NCBI GenBank assembly: GCA_002104535.1
Contig: NBOG01000003.1
Coordinates: 124,001-188,000 of the forward strand
Source of the DNA: Cognaticolwellia sediminilitoris
GTDB taxonomy: Bacteria > Pseudomonadota > Gammaproteobacteria > Enterobacterales > Alteromonadaceae
Length of the DNA: 64,000 nt
Direction: 5' to 3'
Shown here piece by piece: positions 36,361-45,640 of this stretch (the stretch's first letter is position 1; each line of letters starts with the position of its first letter). A program made the position numbers and the translations under genes. The notes under the pieces were generated by a model. The model made no database searches and had not been told where the DNA came from. It saw nothing but the letters and a program-made list of their open reading frames with translations.

Positions 36361-37968
36361 ATGAAGCCCGAAAAATTAACTGATCATCCAGACGTTTTAA
36401 TGATTTATCAAGATCGTGAGTCTGTTGAGCCCGCCATAAGTCAAATTATGGAGTTAAATCTCGATTTTAAAGCATTTCAATACCATCCTAAAAAGTTACC
36501 TAGACTCGCGGCTATTGAACCGAAAGTGTTGATGTTGTCGTCTAATAATGTAAAAAACACCATTGAACTATATATCGAGTATTTAGAAGAGTACCAACAA
36601 CATATTGCCCCACATAGCGCAATATTATTGGTCAGTAACGCTGAAGCTTCTCGAGGATTTTTAGCCTGTGAAAATGGTTTATTTGATAATTACGCCATTA
36701 TTAATCCGTTAAACGAGCCACATCGTATTAAGCTTGTACTATTACAAGAGTTAAAGTTGATTAGTAAACGTACTCACTCTAATTTAGAACAACTTATTTC
36801 TGAGGGTGAAGATGAACTTGCCTCTTGCATTGAACATGGCATAACACTGAAAAAAACATTTTTACATGAAACGACAAAAGCTGAAGAAAATATCATTACA
36901 GCAACTGAAGACCATATAGAAAATAGTGACGCGAAGTCAGTGTTGCAAAATTTAGTGGGCTTAACGTTCGAAGAGATGAACGAAAATGTATCAGCTAATA
37001 TCGATGATATTTTAAAACAGCTTTTAGCGTTGAAAAAGAGTAATCAATTACTCAAAAAAGATGTAGAAAAGTTTCATAGCCAAAAAGATAAAACGGTTGT
37101 AGGTGTTAACAAAGGCTTGTTAACAAAAGAAACAAATAAAGCAATTCTGGAATCTGCTGATACAGCTTGCTTTAAAGTACTGATAGCTGAGCCGTCTGAT
37201 TTATTTACTAATGTCATTGATGATATTTTTTCCGGTACAGCTTTTAAGTATATGTTAGTAAACCACGGACAAGATACGCTTACCCAAATTAATAAGTTTA
37301 AGCCCGACGTGGTACTTCTAGCTTATGACTTACCCGCGGTAAACGGCATAGACATAACAAAGCGCCTAAGAGAAGAGGGTAATCATGTACCTATAGTCGC
37401 CTATGTTCATCATAAAGATAGAGCTGTGATACAAACGTGGATGCCACACGGATTAAGTGGTCATTTAATTAAACCTTCTAAAAAAAGTGCTATTTTACAA
37501 AGTATTAATAAAGCGCTAAACGAGCCTGTAGAAATCAAAGCCCAACCAAAGGTTGCGAAGAAAAAGACCATTGTATGGCAAAAAGATTATTCTGTTGGTA
37601 ATAAAGAAATTGATGAGCAACATCAGACTCTGTTTGGAATGCTCGATAAGCTATTTAGACAAGAAGATACTGTTAAAGCCATTATCCAGTTTAATAATTT
37701 ATCGTCATATATAGACTTACACTTTGACGCAGAAGAGAACCTGTTAAGACAAATCAATTACCCAGAGACTGAAAGCCATATTAATTTACATAATGAATTA
37801 CGCGAAAAGTTTCATGTGTTACGTGGCAAGGTAAAAGATTATGACATTATCACCATGCACAGATTAGCAATGTTCCTTTACAACTGGTTAGAAAACCATA
37901 TTTTAAAACATGATATGGATTATAAGGCCTACGCAATATCGATTGAAGAAGATAGTTTCATGAACTAG
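36361..37968 (+). CDS. Pseudo-receiver / receiver / bacteriohemerythrin fusion protein
   Basis: 535 residues. Residues about 5-140 look like a degenerate receiver (DVLMIYQDRES, KVLMLSS). A helical linker follows (about 140-270), then a true receiver (about 280-395): VLIAEPSD, aspartate in VVLLAYDLPAVNG, and LIKPSKKSA for the lysine. The C-terminal hemerythrin domain (about 400-530) has the diiron ligands: VGNKEIDEQHQTLF, LHFDAEENLL, SHINLHNEL and NHILKHDMDY. It probably binds oxygen or NO and alters signalling. No output domain is present, so it may act by protein contact. Strong start (agtagtagg), no operon partner. Confidence 0.82.
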   Translation: MKPEKLTDHPDVLMIYQDRESVEPAISQIMELNLDFKAFQYHPKKLPRLAAIEPKVLMLSSNNVKNTIELYIEYLEEYQQHIAPHSAILLVSNAEASRGFLACENGLFDNYAIINPLNEPHRIKLVLLQELKLISKRTHSNLEQLISEGEDELASCIEHGITLKKTFLHETTKAEENIITATEDHIENSDAKSVLQNLVGLTFEEMNENVSANIDDILKQLLALKKSNQLLKKDVEKFHSQKDKTVVGVNKGLLTKETNKAILESADTACFKVLIAEPSDLFTNVIDDIFSGTAFKYMLVNHGQDTLTQINKFKPDVVLLAYDLPAVNGIDITKRLREEGNHVPIVAYVHHKDRAVIQTWMPHGLSGHLIKPSKKSAILQSINKALNEPVEIKAQPKVAKKKTIVWQKDYSVGNKEIDEQHQTLFGMLDKLFRQEDTVKAIIQFNNLSSYIDLHFDAEENLLRQINYPETESHINLHNELREKFHVLRGKVKDYDIITMHRLAMFLYNWLENHILKHDMDYKAYAISIEEDSFMN

Positions 37969-38121
37969 TGTCGTTTGATGATTATTTGCAGCACGTTTTT
38001 AAAAGTTAAGGGATAAATAATTTTTTATCCCTTAACTCAATTTCTTATCTTTATCATTTTCCTAATTTTTAGCACAATGACCACACCAACAGTCATAGCA
38101 AAAGCTATTAATGTTACTGAG

Positions 38122-38847
38122 TTATTCAGAGCAAATATCCTTTATTTGTTTTTCAGACAAAAGTAAAAAAATCACCGCAGAGAGTATTGCAGAAGCAAAT
38201 ATCATACACATCACTATTATTTGATACCTTGCGGCAATTAAAGGAGAAACGCCAGAGAGTATTTGTCCCGTCATCATGCCTGGTATTGAAACTAAACCTA
38301 CAGCAAATAAACCGTTAATCACCGGAATGGTAGCGGCATTTAATGCATGCTTACGTGCTTTGGCGTAGGAGGTTTTGTTAGTTTTCATTTCATAGATTAT
38401 GCGTTCAGCGCATAAGCTAATACTGTTCATCGCTGTGGCAAATATCATCCCAGCAAGAGGAATAATAATTTGTGCTTGATACCAAGGCGTGACGGATAAA
38501 GCGCCTTGGGTGATCAAAACTAGTGTGAAACCACCGCCTGTTAAAATGGCAATAAAGCCGTATTTAAATAATATTAAACGGTGCTCGGGTAGGGTACGTA
38601 ATGCAATCCAGCATGAAATACTGATCATCGCGAATAAAATCCCTGCAATTAACCCCGCACTATCAGAATAGAAAATAAAACTTAATACATAGCCAATCGA
38701 TAATAATTGCACCAGCATTCTGGCTAAAGCATAGCCTGCTTGTTTAACATCTAACGACCATAAATATAAAAACACCACGGCTATCAGTACCGGGATAAAA
38801 GCGATGGATAAATCAACTAAACTGATGGCTTGTAAAGAATTGTTCAT
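38122..38847 (-). CDS. fetB: FetB-like metal-export permease (UPF0014)
   Basis: 241 residues, slightly shorter than E. coli FetB (259), with about seven hydrophobic helices. The start ISLVDLSIAFIPVLIAVVFLY and the motif ARMLVQLLSIGYVLSFIF match the UPF0014 family, as do the central NSISLCAERIIYEMK and the SIPGMMTGQILSGVSPLIAARYQI block. FetB normally works with the ATPase FetA to export iron. No FetA is next to it here, so the partner must be elsewhere, or the protein acts differently. Confidence 0.8.
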   Translation of the reverse strand: MNNSLQAISLVDLSIAFIPVLIAVVFLYLWSLDVKQAGYALARMLVQLLSIGYVLSFIFYSDSAGLIAGILFAMISISCWIALRTLPEHRLILFKYGFIAILTGGGFTLVLITQGALSVTPWYQAQIIIPLAGMIFATAMNSISLCAERIIYEMKTNKTSYAKARKHALNAATIPVINGLFAVGLVSIPGMMTGQILSGVSPLIAARYQIIVMCMIFASAILSAVIFLLLSEKQIKDICSE

Positions 38848-38971
38848 CTGAGTTCACATGGTTAATTACAGGTTTACATTATTTAATATATTCCCTTTAG
38901 TTACAAATGTAGTGTATAAACACAGCCAGAAAATTATCAATTTATATAAATAAAAGTCACAGGATTATAAA

Positions 38972-39667
38972 GTGAATAAAATAAGTATAAAATCATTCCA
39001 CTTACTACTGGGTTTGATAGCATTTATCGCATCATTCTCGCTATTTGCCCATGGTGTAGATGAAACCACAAAACAATTTTTAGAGTCGAATAAAGGTGCA
39101 GCAATATTGCCTTTTATTTATATCGGCGCAAAACACATGGTAACGGGATATGATCACTTACTATTTCTAGTTGGTGTGGTGTTTTTTCTATTTCGTAGTA
39201 AAGATGTGTTGTTGTATGTCAGCTTGTTTACGTTAGGGCATAGTTTAACCTTGCTCTATGGCGTGTTTAGTCAAATATCAATTAACCCATACATAATCGA
39301 TGCGATAATAGGGCTATCGGTTGTTTATAAAGGTTTTGATAACTTAGGTGGCTTTAAACGTATTTTTAACTTTCAACCTAACACAAAAATTGCGGTAACT
39401 ATTTTTGGTTTGTTTCACGGTTTTGGTTTAGCCGCAAAAATTCAAGAATTTAACCTGCCAAACGAAGGTTTAGTCAGCAATATAATTGCATTTAATATTG
39501 GCGTAGAAATAGGGCAATTTTTAGCTCTTGCCATGGTGTTGATAGTATTAAGCTTTTGGCGCAAACATCAAAGCTATATCAAGTTCTCAACAATTACCAA
39601 CACGTGCTTAATGAGCGCAGGCTTTATGTTAATAGGCCTACAATTAACCGGATTTATTGTCAGTTAA
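38972..39667 (+). CDS. HupE/UreJ family membrane protein
   Basis: 231 residues from GTG 38972. Signal-like helix at the start (ending near LFAHG), a central GAKHMVTGYDHLLFLVGVVFFLF, the HupE/UreJ-2 hallmark with the metal-binding histidines, then FTLGHSLTLLYGV and a later LFHGFGLAAKIQEF. Six or seven helices in all. Family members are proposed nickel or other metal permeases. No nickel enzyme is visible in the window. The small anchored protein downstream is a common neighbour. Confidence 0.8.
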   Translation: MNKISIKSFHLLLGLIAFIASFSLFAHGVDETTKQFLESNKGAAILPFIYIGAKHMVTGYDHLLFLVGVVFFLFRSKDVLLYVSLFTLGHSLTLLYGVFSQISINPYIIDAIIGLSVVYKGFDNLGGFKRIFNFQPNTKIAVTIFGLFHGFGLAAKIQEFNLPNEGLVSNIIAFNIGVEIGQFLALAMVLIVLSFWRKHQSYIKFSTITNTCLMSAGFMLIGLQLTGFIVS

Positions 39668-39747
39668 TAAAACTTTTAAATTAGGACTAACATTTGGGGT
39701 TGGCCTTTTTTCTTGAAAATAATAAAGCATACGATTTAGGATGTTAC

Positions 39748-40284
39748 ATGAACGAATTACACATTCCAGTACACAGTACTCGCACTTTAATCAAAGCCAG
39801 CGTTATCGCAATTATTGTAGCAATGCTCTTACTTGTAACCTGTATTTTACCGGCTGAGTATAATATTGACCCAACAGGTGTAGGAAAAGCACTTGGTTTA
39901 ACGAGTATTTCGCAAGCATCAAATACCTCTGATGGCATCGTTATCGACCGTGGTGAACAAACGGATTTATTACGTGAAGATCAAGTAGACATCGTAATAC
40001 CTGCAGGCAAAGGTTTAGAATATAAATTATTTATGGATAAGCATGCCCATGTTGAATATCAATGGAGCACTGATGGCGCCGCTTTATATTTTGATTTTCA
40101 CGGTGAGCCAGAAGGTGATACCACTGGCTATTATGAAAGCTTTTCTATAACTACATCAGACAATATGAAAGGCTCGCTTACCACCCCATTTAAAGGCCTA
40201 CATGGCTGGTATTGGCAAAATAAAACTCAACAGCCGATTACAGTATCCTTAACCATGAAAGGTTTTTACACCATTAAAGGTTAA
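39748..40284 (+). CDS. Membrane-anchored protein associated with HupE
   Basis: 178 residues from ATG 39748; taggatg lies about ten bases upstream, whereas the earlier TTG at 39694 has no site. One transmembrane helix at about 15-38 (VIAIIVAMLLLVTCIL), then a periplasmic domain with YKLFMDKHAHVEYQWSTDG and a C-terminal GWYWQNKTQQPITVSLTMKG. Proteins like this are called transmembrane anchor proteins in marine gammaproteobacteria and typically follow HupE. Histidines near the middle could bind metal. Function unknown. Confidence 0.7.
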   Translation: MNELHIPVHSTRTLIKASVIAIIVAMLLLVTCILPAEYNIDPTGVGKALGLTSISQASNTSDGIVIDRGEQTDLLREDQVDIVIPAGKGLEYKLFMDKHAHVEYQWSTDGAALYFDFHGEPEGDTTGYYESFSITTSDNMKGSLTTPFKGLHGWYWQNKTQQPITVSLTMKGFYTIKG

Positions 40285-40313
40285 GCCTAAATTTAATTTT
40301 CAGGTTTGAATTT

Positions 40314-40350
40314 AAAAATCGTTAATAAATTCCCTTATTAACGATTTTTT
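40314..40350 (+). terminator. Rho-independent terminator hairpin
   Basis: Perfect 15-base arms AAAAATCGTTAATAA (40314-40328) and TTATTAACGATTTTT (40335-40349) around a six-base loop, followed by T's. Ends the HupE pair's transcript. Confidence 0.85.
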
Positions 40351-40513
40351 GGTTTTTAAATACGAAAAATACTATTTGAAACATACAAAGCTTGTGCAAT
40401 TTATGATTTTCTTAAAATATGCAGTATTTCAGCACACTACTGCATAAATTCTCTATATTTCTCCAATAATTAATCCTATCATTGCTATATAACTTTTAGT
40501 TAAGGATACAGCC

Positions 40514-42238
40514 TTGTTATCGCGTTTGTACTCATTCATGCCTGGATTGAGTGTTTTGTTCAATTATCAACGTCAATGGTTTGCTGACGATGCAAAAGCA
40601 GCTTTGTCAGTTGCAGCAGTAGCATTACCTGTTGCCATTGCTTATGCCCAACTTACCGGCGTTAACGCGGTTGTAGGTTTGTATTCTTGTGTGCTACCCA
40701 TGATTGTTTATGCCTTGTTCGGTACTTCTAAACAATTAATTGTTGGACCAGATGCTGCAACGTGCGCGGTTATCGCAGCCGTTGTAACGCCTTTAGCGGC
40801 GGGAGATACTGTAAAACATTGGCAATTAGTACTAACCATGACCGCGATGACTGGTTTTTGGTGCATTATTGCCAGTAGATTTAAGCTTGGCGTTTTAGCT
40901 GATTTTTTATCTAAACCGATTTTAATGGGCTTATTGAATGGTGTAGCCATCACCATTATTGTTGGTCAGTTTTCAAAGATTTTCGGTTTTACTTTTGACG
41001 AAAAGTACCTACTAGAACGCTTAGGTGGCGTACCCGAATATCTATCGCAAGCGCACGTACCCACCATACTGATGGCTTTACTTACGGTCAGTATTTATTT
41101 CATTATGAGACGGTTAAAACCTACCTGGCCAGCGTCTATGTTTGCAATAGCATTTAGCGCAGCCTTAGTTTGGGGCTTTAATTTAGAGCAGTTTCAAATA
41201 AAAACTATAGGTGTAGTTGAAGGCGGCTTACCCTTATTTAAAGCACCTGAATTTGATATCGGTATAATTCGTGAACTTGTTATGCCTGCGCTCAATTTAG
41301 CAATCGTCAGTTTTGTAAGTTTGATGCTAACCGCTCGAACGTTTGCTGCGAAAAATAGTTACGATATTGATGCCGACAAAGAGTTTATGGCGTTAGGTCT
41401 TGCCAACTTTGCCTCAGCATTGTCGCAAGGCTTTGCTGTTAGTGGTGCCGCTTCACGTACAGCAGTAAATGATGCTAATGGCGGTAAAACGCAATTAGTT
41501 TCTATCATCGCCGCTATTATTATAGCCATCATAGCTATCTATATTACCGCACCACTTGAATTCATCCCAAGCGCGGCTTTAGGTGTGGTATTAATTATTG
41601 CTTCAGCAAACTTGTTAGACTTAAAGTCGGTTTGGTTACTTAGATTAAAAGACAGACAAGCTTTTTACTTAACCTTAACCACATTATTTGCCGTACTTTT
41701 TATTGGCGTCATCCCCGGCATCACCCTTGCGGTATTGTTAGGTTTATTTCAATTTATTCGCACCGTTATGCGTCCAACCGATAATATACTCGGCATGGAC
41801 ATTAATGGCGTAGTTAGAAGTTTAGATACCAGTGATAAATCAAAGCCAATTGACGGTATTTTTATCTATCGCTTTAACTCACCGCTCACTTATTTCAACT
41901 CAGGTTTTTTTAAACGAAGATTGCTAGAGCAATATGCCAGACAAAAAGATGATATTGAGTGTGTCATTATCGATGCAGTACCTTGCTTTACCCATTTAGA
42001 TTTAAGCGTGATGGCAATGCTAGCTGATTTAAATGTTATATTTCAAAAGCGCGGTATTCGTCTTGAAATAGCCGGCAGAAAACGTCAAATGCTGGACTGG
42101 TTTAAAAAAGCAGATATACAATCAGGGAACGAGGGGATATATGTTCATTCTGATTTGTACTTAGCGCTGAGAATAAACCAGAGCAAACAGTTAGCGGCCC
42201 AAGAATCTCAAGAAGCACTTGAAGAAACAACACCGTAA
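40514..42238 (+). CDS. SulP family anion transporter with STAS domain
   Basis: 574 residues. SulP core at about 25-415 (ALSVAAVALPVAIAYAQLTG, GPDAATCAVIAAVVTPLA, then ALSQGFAVSGAASRTAVND), STAS domain at about 435-555 (IFIYRFNSPLTYFNSGFFKR and VIIDAVPCFTHLDLSVMAML). The core differs clearly from the BicA-like protein at 5631 and is nearer to sulfate/anion permeases. Start TTG 40514. Stands alone between two terminators, so it is probably a single transcript. Confidence 0.88.
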   Translation: MLSRLYSFMPGLSVLFNYQRQWFADDAKAALSVAAVALPVAIAYAQLTGVNAVVGLYSCVLPMIVYALFGTSKQLIVGPDAATCAVIAAVVTPLAAGDTVKHWQLVLTMTAMTGFWCIIASRFKLGVLADFLSKPILMGLLNGVAITIIVGQFSKIFGFTFDEKYLLERLGGVPEYLSQAHVPTILMALLTVSIYFIMRRLKPTWPASMFAIAFSAALVWGFNLEQFQIKTIGVVEGGLPLFKAPEFDIGIIRELVMPALNLAIVSFVSLMLTARTFAAKNSYDIDADKEFMALGLANFASALSQGFAVSGAASRTAVNDANGGKTQLVSIIAAIIIAIIAIYITAPLEFIPSAALGVVLIIASANLLDLKSVWLLRLKDRQAFYLTLTTLFAVLFIGVIPGITLAVLLGLFQFIRTVMRPTDNILGMDINGVVRSLDTSDKSKPIDGIFIYRFNSPLTYFNSGFFKRRLLEQYARQKDDIECVIIDAVPCFTHLDLSVMAMLADLNVIFQKRGIRLEIAGRKRQMLDWFKKADIQSGNEGIYVHSDLYLALRINQSKQLAAQESQEALEETTP

Positions 42239-42295
42239 GAATAACGTCATTCCATAACACCTATGTGTTCATGACATACCGTTCATCCTGAACAT

Positions 42296-42329
42296 AAAAG
42301 CCGTCAGCATTTAAGTGCTAACGGCTTTT
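42296..42329. terminator. Bidirectional terminator
   Basis: Stem AAAAGCCGTCAGCA...TGCTAACGGCTTTT with one mismatch, between the convergent SulP and MATE genes. A-run and T-run on the two sides allow termination in both directions. Confidence 0.8.
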
Positions 42330-42355
42330 GCAAATTTTCCCTGGTTTTATTGGTA

Positions 42356-43831
42356 TCAAGTTTTGGCTTTTGATTCGGACTCAACAATATCTTGATTGAA
42401 AACGTCTATACAATCATTTGCTTCTTGACAGTCGATACGTTCATTAAGGCTAGGCTCCAGCACAGGCACTTCTTCAACATAAACGCCTTTGCTACGCCAG
42501 ATCCCTGAATTCCAGCGTTTTAGGGCAATAGCACCGCGAATACATTCATCGATGCTAGTAGCTAACCAAATACCAACTAAACCATAAGCAAAATGTAATC
42601 CTAATAGCCAAGCAAGTGGTAGAGCGAAAAACCACATAATCATAAAACCAAACATAGATATAAAGCGCGCATCCCCTGAAGCCCGTAATGACGAACCAAC
42701 AATTAAATTAATGCTACGTCCAAACTCACCCAAAATGGCAACAAACAATATTAATTTACCCAAAGCCCATATATCAGTATTACTAGTGAATACCGCAAAT
42801 AGTTGATCGGAAAAAGCTAGTAAGGTAAAAACAAAGAACATCGCACCAGCTAAACCTAATTTAAGTCCTAACATCAGTTGTTTATGTGCATCATCGAAAC
42901 GTTTAGCACCAATGTAATGGGCAACCTTAATTTGTACACCTGAGCTAACCGCAAAGCCATATAAAATTGCGGTAAATAATAAGTTAAAGCTATATATGCG
43001 AGTGGCTAGAGCGAGTTCACCCATGGTGACTATCATCACAGTCATTAATATTTGGGTTAGTTGCCATGACATAGGATCAAGTACTGATGGTAAAGCAATT
43101 TTAAAAATAGGCGCGCTATCTTTCTTAAACAATTGCCAGCTTTTAGGTAAAGCAATTTTAATTTTTAAATGTTTTTTAATAATAACGAGGGTAAAGCATA
43201 AACTCACAATCCATGCGATAACAGATGCTAAGGCAACACCTTGTACACCCATATCAGGAAACCCATGCTTGCCATCAATTAATAAATAGTTAAATAAGAT
43301 GTTCACTATGGTCATGACAAATGTTGACCACATATTCCAATGGGTTTTACCCTGAGATGTTAAAACACCCGCAGCGGCAAATCGAATAGCTAATATCCAT
43401 GTGCCCATACCAATCGTTGTAAGGTAAATACTGGCCATTGCAGCCATATCATCTGTAAGTCCCATCCAATGAGCTAACGTTGGTGAAAAGCTCAGCATAA
43501 TAATGGTTAATACCAGACCACTAAATAAAAGAATGGCGAACAACACACCATAAGTGGTGGCTAGTTTTTGAAAATCTCCAGCACCTATACGCTGTGATGC
43601 AACGCTACTGCCACCTTGATGTAAAGTACTATAAAGTGCGAAGCTAATACCCAAAATAGGCATTACCGCACCTACAGAGGCTGCTGCCGTATCTGAAATG
43701 CGACTTAAAAACCAAGCATCGGCAACATTAATCATAAAAATGAAAAATAGATCGATAAATATCGGCCAAGTTAAACTTAACAAACTTCTATCAGCAACCG
43801 ATTGACTAGATTTGGGCACAAATAACTCCAT
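42356..43831 (-). CDS. MATE family multidrug/Na+ antiporter
   Basis: About 491 residues from the ATG near 43831 (MELFVPKSSQ); a TTG four codons upstream is less likely. About twelve helices. MATE features are seen: the opening LLSLTWPIFIDLFFIFMINVADAW, GAVMPILGISFALY and later GASVRIK-like ALATRIYSFNLLFTAI, and an ending on SIDECIRGAIALKRWNSG. Exports cationic compounds using a sodium or proton gradient. Substrate unknown. Converges with the SulP gene. Confidence 0.88.
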   Translation of the reverse strand: MELFVPKSSQSVADRSLLSLTWPIFIDLFFIFMINVADAWFLSRISDTAAASVGAVMPILGISFALYSTLHQGGSSVASQRIGAGDFQKLATTYGVLFAILLFSGLVLTIIMLSFSPTLAHWMGLTDDMAAMASIYLTTIGMGTWILAIRFAAAGVLTSQGKTHWNMWSTFVMTIVNILFNYLLIDGKHGFPDMGVQGVALASVIAWIVSLCFTLVIIKKHLKIKIALPKSWQLFKKDSAPIFKIALPSVLDPMSWQLTQILMTVMIVTMGELALATRIYSFNLLFTAILYGFAVSSGVQIKVAHYIGAKRFDDAHKQLMLGLKLGLAGAMFFVFTLLAFSDQLFAVFTSNTDIWALGKLILFVAILGEFGRSINLIVGSSLRASGDARFISMFGFMIMWFFALPLAWLLGLHFAYGLVGIWLATSIDECIRGAIALKRWNSGIWRSKGVYVEEVPVLEPSLNERIDCQEANDCIDVFNQDIVESESKAKT

Positions 43832-44093
43832 GGGAAATAACAATAACCTAGTATAACATTTGATGAGGTAATTATTGTCGATTTGCTTTGTTACAAATCG
43901 TAATGAAATTGATAAATTTTCTAGCTAAATATTTAACTGAAAAGGGCAGTAATAAATGGTATTTGATGATTTATTCAGCACTTGAGGTAAAAAATCAATT
44001 AAAATGCATAATATCGACAATTAGCACTTTACAAAGCAGCGCACAGTATTTATTATTCGCCCCGTTCTGAAGCAGCAATGCTTTTGAATTTCA

Positions 44094-44184
44094 GGTGAGA
44101 TGGCTGAGTGGTCGAAAGCACCGGTCTTGAAAACCGGCAAGGGTTTGTAGCCCTTCTAGAGTTCAAATCTCTATCTCACCGCCA
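44094..44184 (+). tRNA. tRNA-Ser (anticodon UGA)
   Basis: 91 bases with a long variable arm. Acceptor GGTGAGA pairs with TCTCACC, anticodon loop CTTGAAA gives TGA, T-arm contains GTTCAAATC, and CCA is encoded (44182-44184). A terminator hairpin follows directly. Confidence 0.95.
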
Positions 44185-44191
44185 CATTTAG

Positions 44192-44226
44192 AAAAGCCCG
44201 TTAATCGCAAGATTAATGGGCTTTTT
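44192..44226 (+). terminator. Terminator hairpin after tRNA-Ser
   Basis: AAAAGCCCGTTAATC, loop GCAA, then GATTAATGGGCTTTT with one G-T pair and a T run. It is almost identical to the hairpin at 1181-1216, including the GCAA loop and the following GCTT, 43 kb away. Confidence 0.88.
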
Positions 44227-44390
44227 GCTTTTCATGCTTTCAATTATGAACTCTTGTATCAAATATCAAGATTACGTCACTTAAACCAATATTCTTAATT
44301 TGAAATCTTTACATTAACTTCCTGTTTAGGCATGATTTTAATATGTTTAATTATTGATAATTCATTTAATAACTATTACCAACAAGGACA

Positions 44391-45092
44391 GTGAACATTC
44401 CAATATTAGTATTACTACCTGGCATGAATGGTACGGCAGACCTTTTTACAAAGTTTCTGTCAAATTTTGATGGAGATTATATAGTTATTTCATTGCCAGA
44501 CTTTGGCGCTCAAGATCACGCATCATTAGCTAAGGTAATTTATGAGCAATTACCTAAACAAGAGTTTGTTTTACTCGCTGAATCGTTTTCGGGTGGCATT
44601 GTTCCTGAACTACTTCAACTCAAGCCAACACACTTGTCAGGCGTAATATTTGTAGCGAGTTTTCTCAGCTGCCCTAACAAATACTTACTCGGGGTAGCTA
44701 AGCTATTGCCTATTTAATCATTGGTGACTGTACCATTATCTAACATTGTTTATAAATTTCTGTTCTTTGGGCAAGGGGCATCAAATCAGCTTTTATCCAA
44801 ATTTGTAAAAGTGATTGAATCTATCCCTGAACAGATACTAAAAAGTAGGTTAGAGGTCATGAGTCAACAACAGCTTCCACAGATAACCTTTGATATTCCT
44901 GCAATTTATATTCGAGCACTTTCAGACAGGCTAATATCAGCAAAGAAAAGCCAGGAAGTTATCAACGTTTTCAATCATATTAAGTTTGTAGAAATTGAAG
45001 GACCTCATTTCATACTGCAAGCACAGCCCAAAGAGTCAGCGCGGTTGGTTACTGAAGCGATATCCTTAATCCTTAAAGATAATAGGTATTGA
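44391..45092 (+). pseudogene. Alpha/beta hydrolase gene with an in-frame stop
   Basis: From GTG 44391 (AAGGA site) the frame reads an alpha/beta hydrolase: LVLLPGMNGTADLFTKFL, nucleophile motif LLAESFSGGIV, then a TAA at 44715. The same frame resumes at once with SLVTVPLSNIVYKFLFFG and contains the later catalytic aspartate (RALSDRL) and histidine (EGPHFILQ). Without the stop it would be about 233 residues, a normal size. No frameshift is needed: a single base change explains it. The first half alone would lack two of the three catalytic residues, so the gene is probably inactive unless the stop is a sequencing error. Confidence 0.75.
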
Positions 45093-45094
45093 TA

Positions 45095-45640
45095 ATGCCA
45101 TTTACTCCAATACACATGGGACCTGGTATTCTCATTAAAGCTATATTAAAAGGTAGCTTTAGCTTAATGGTTTTTGGTTGGACCCAAATAGTAATGGATA
45201 TTCAACCGCTAGTTGTGATGATAAGTGGAGAAGGGCATCTTCACGGTTTTACTCATACCTATATTGGCGCAGTATTCATTGCGATATTTGCCGCTTTGTC
45301 AGGTAAATATTTATCTGAAGTTGGCTTGAAGCTAACTGGGGTATCTAAAAAAGTTAATCCCATATCAATAGCATGGTGGGTTGTGTTCTTCAGTGCTTTT
45401 ATTGGTAGTTTTAGCCATGTGTTACTTGACAGTATTATGCATTCTGATGTTGAACCCTTTTTTCCATTCATGATGGATAATCAATTTTTAGGTCTGATTT
45501 CAGTGCCGATATTGCACAAGTTATGTTTATATAGTGGCTTATTGGGTGCAGCAGTTTATTATGGAATTTATTTAAAAAATAAAAGCTTAAAAGTAAAAGC
45601 AGGGAAGTCGGAAAGCAAAAATGAAAATATTAACGTTTAG
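45095..45640 (+). CDS. YdjM-like membrane-bound metal-dependent hydrolase
   Basis: 181 residues from ATG 45095, just after the hydrolase stop. Four or five hydrophobic segments. The opening MPFTPIHMGPGILIKAIL, then GHLHGFTHTYIGAVF and SFSHVLLDSIMHSDVEPFFPF, give the spaced histidines and aspartates of the YdjM/DUF4184-type family of predicted membrane hydrolases. Substrate unknown. Its 3' end overlaps the next gene by 20 bases, so the group 44391-47723 is likely one transcript. Confidence 0.65.
   Translation: MPFTPIHMGPGILIKAILKGSFSLMVFGWTQIVMDIQPLVVMISGEGHLHGFTHTYIGAVFIAIFAALSGKYLSEVGLKLTGVSKKVNPISIAWWVVFFSAFIGSFSHVLLDSIMHSDVEPFFPFMMDNQFLGLISVPILHKLCLYSGLLGAAVYYGIYLKNKSLKVKAGKSESKNENINV

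Noticed and set aside
38040-38136. Possible 29-residue membrane peptide after fetB (minus strand)
   Set aside because: Only a CTG-like or internal ATG start, no ribosome site; could be a shadow or a remnant. Not called.
43888-44070. 60-residue plus-strand frame before tRNA-Ser
   Set aside because: AT-rich, low complexity, no start signal; the DNA looks like plain intergenic sequence.
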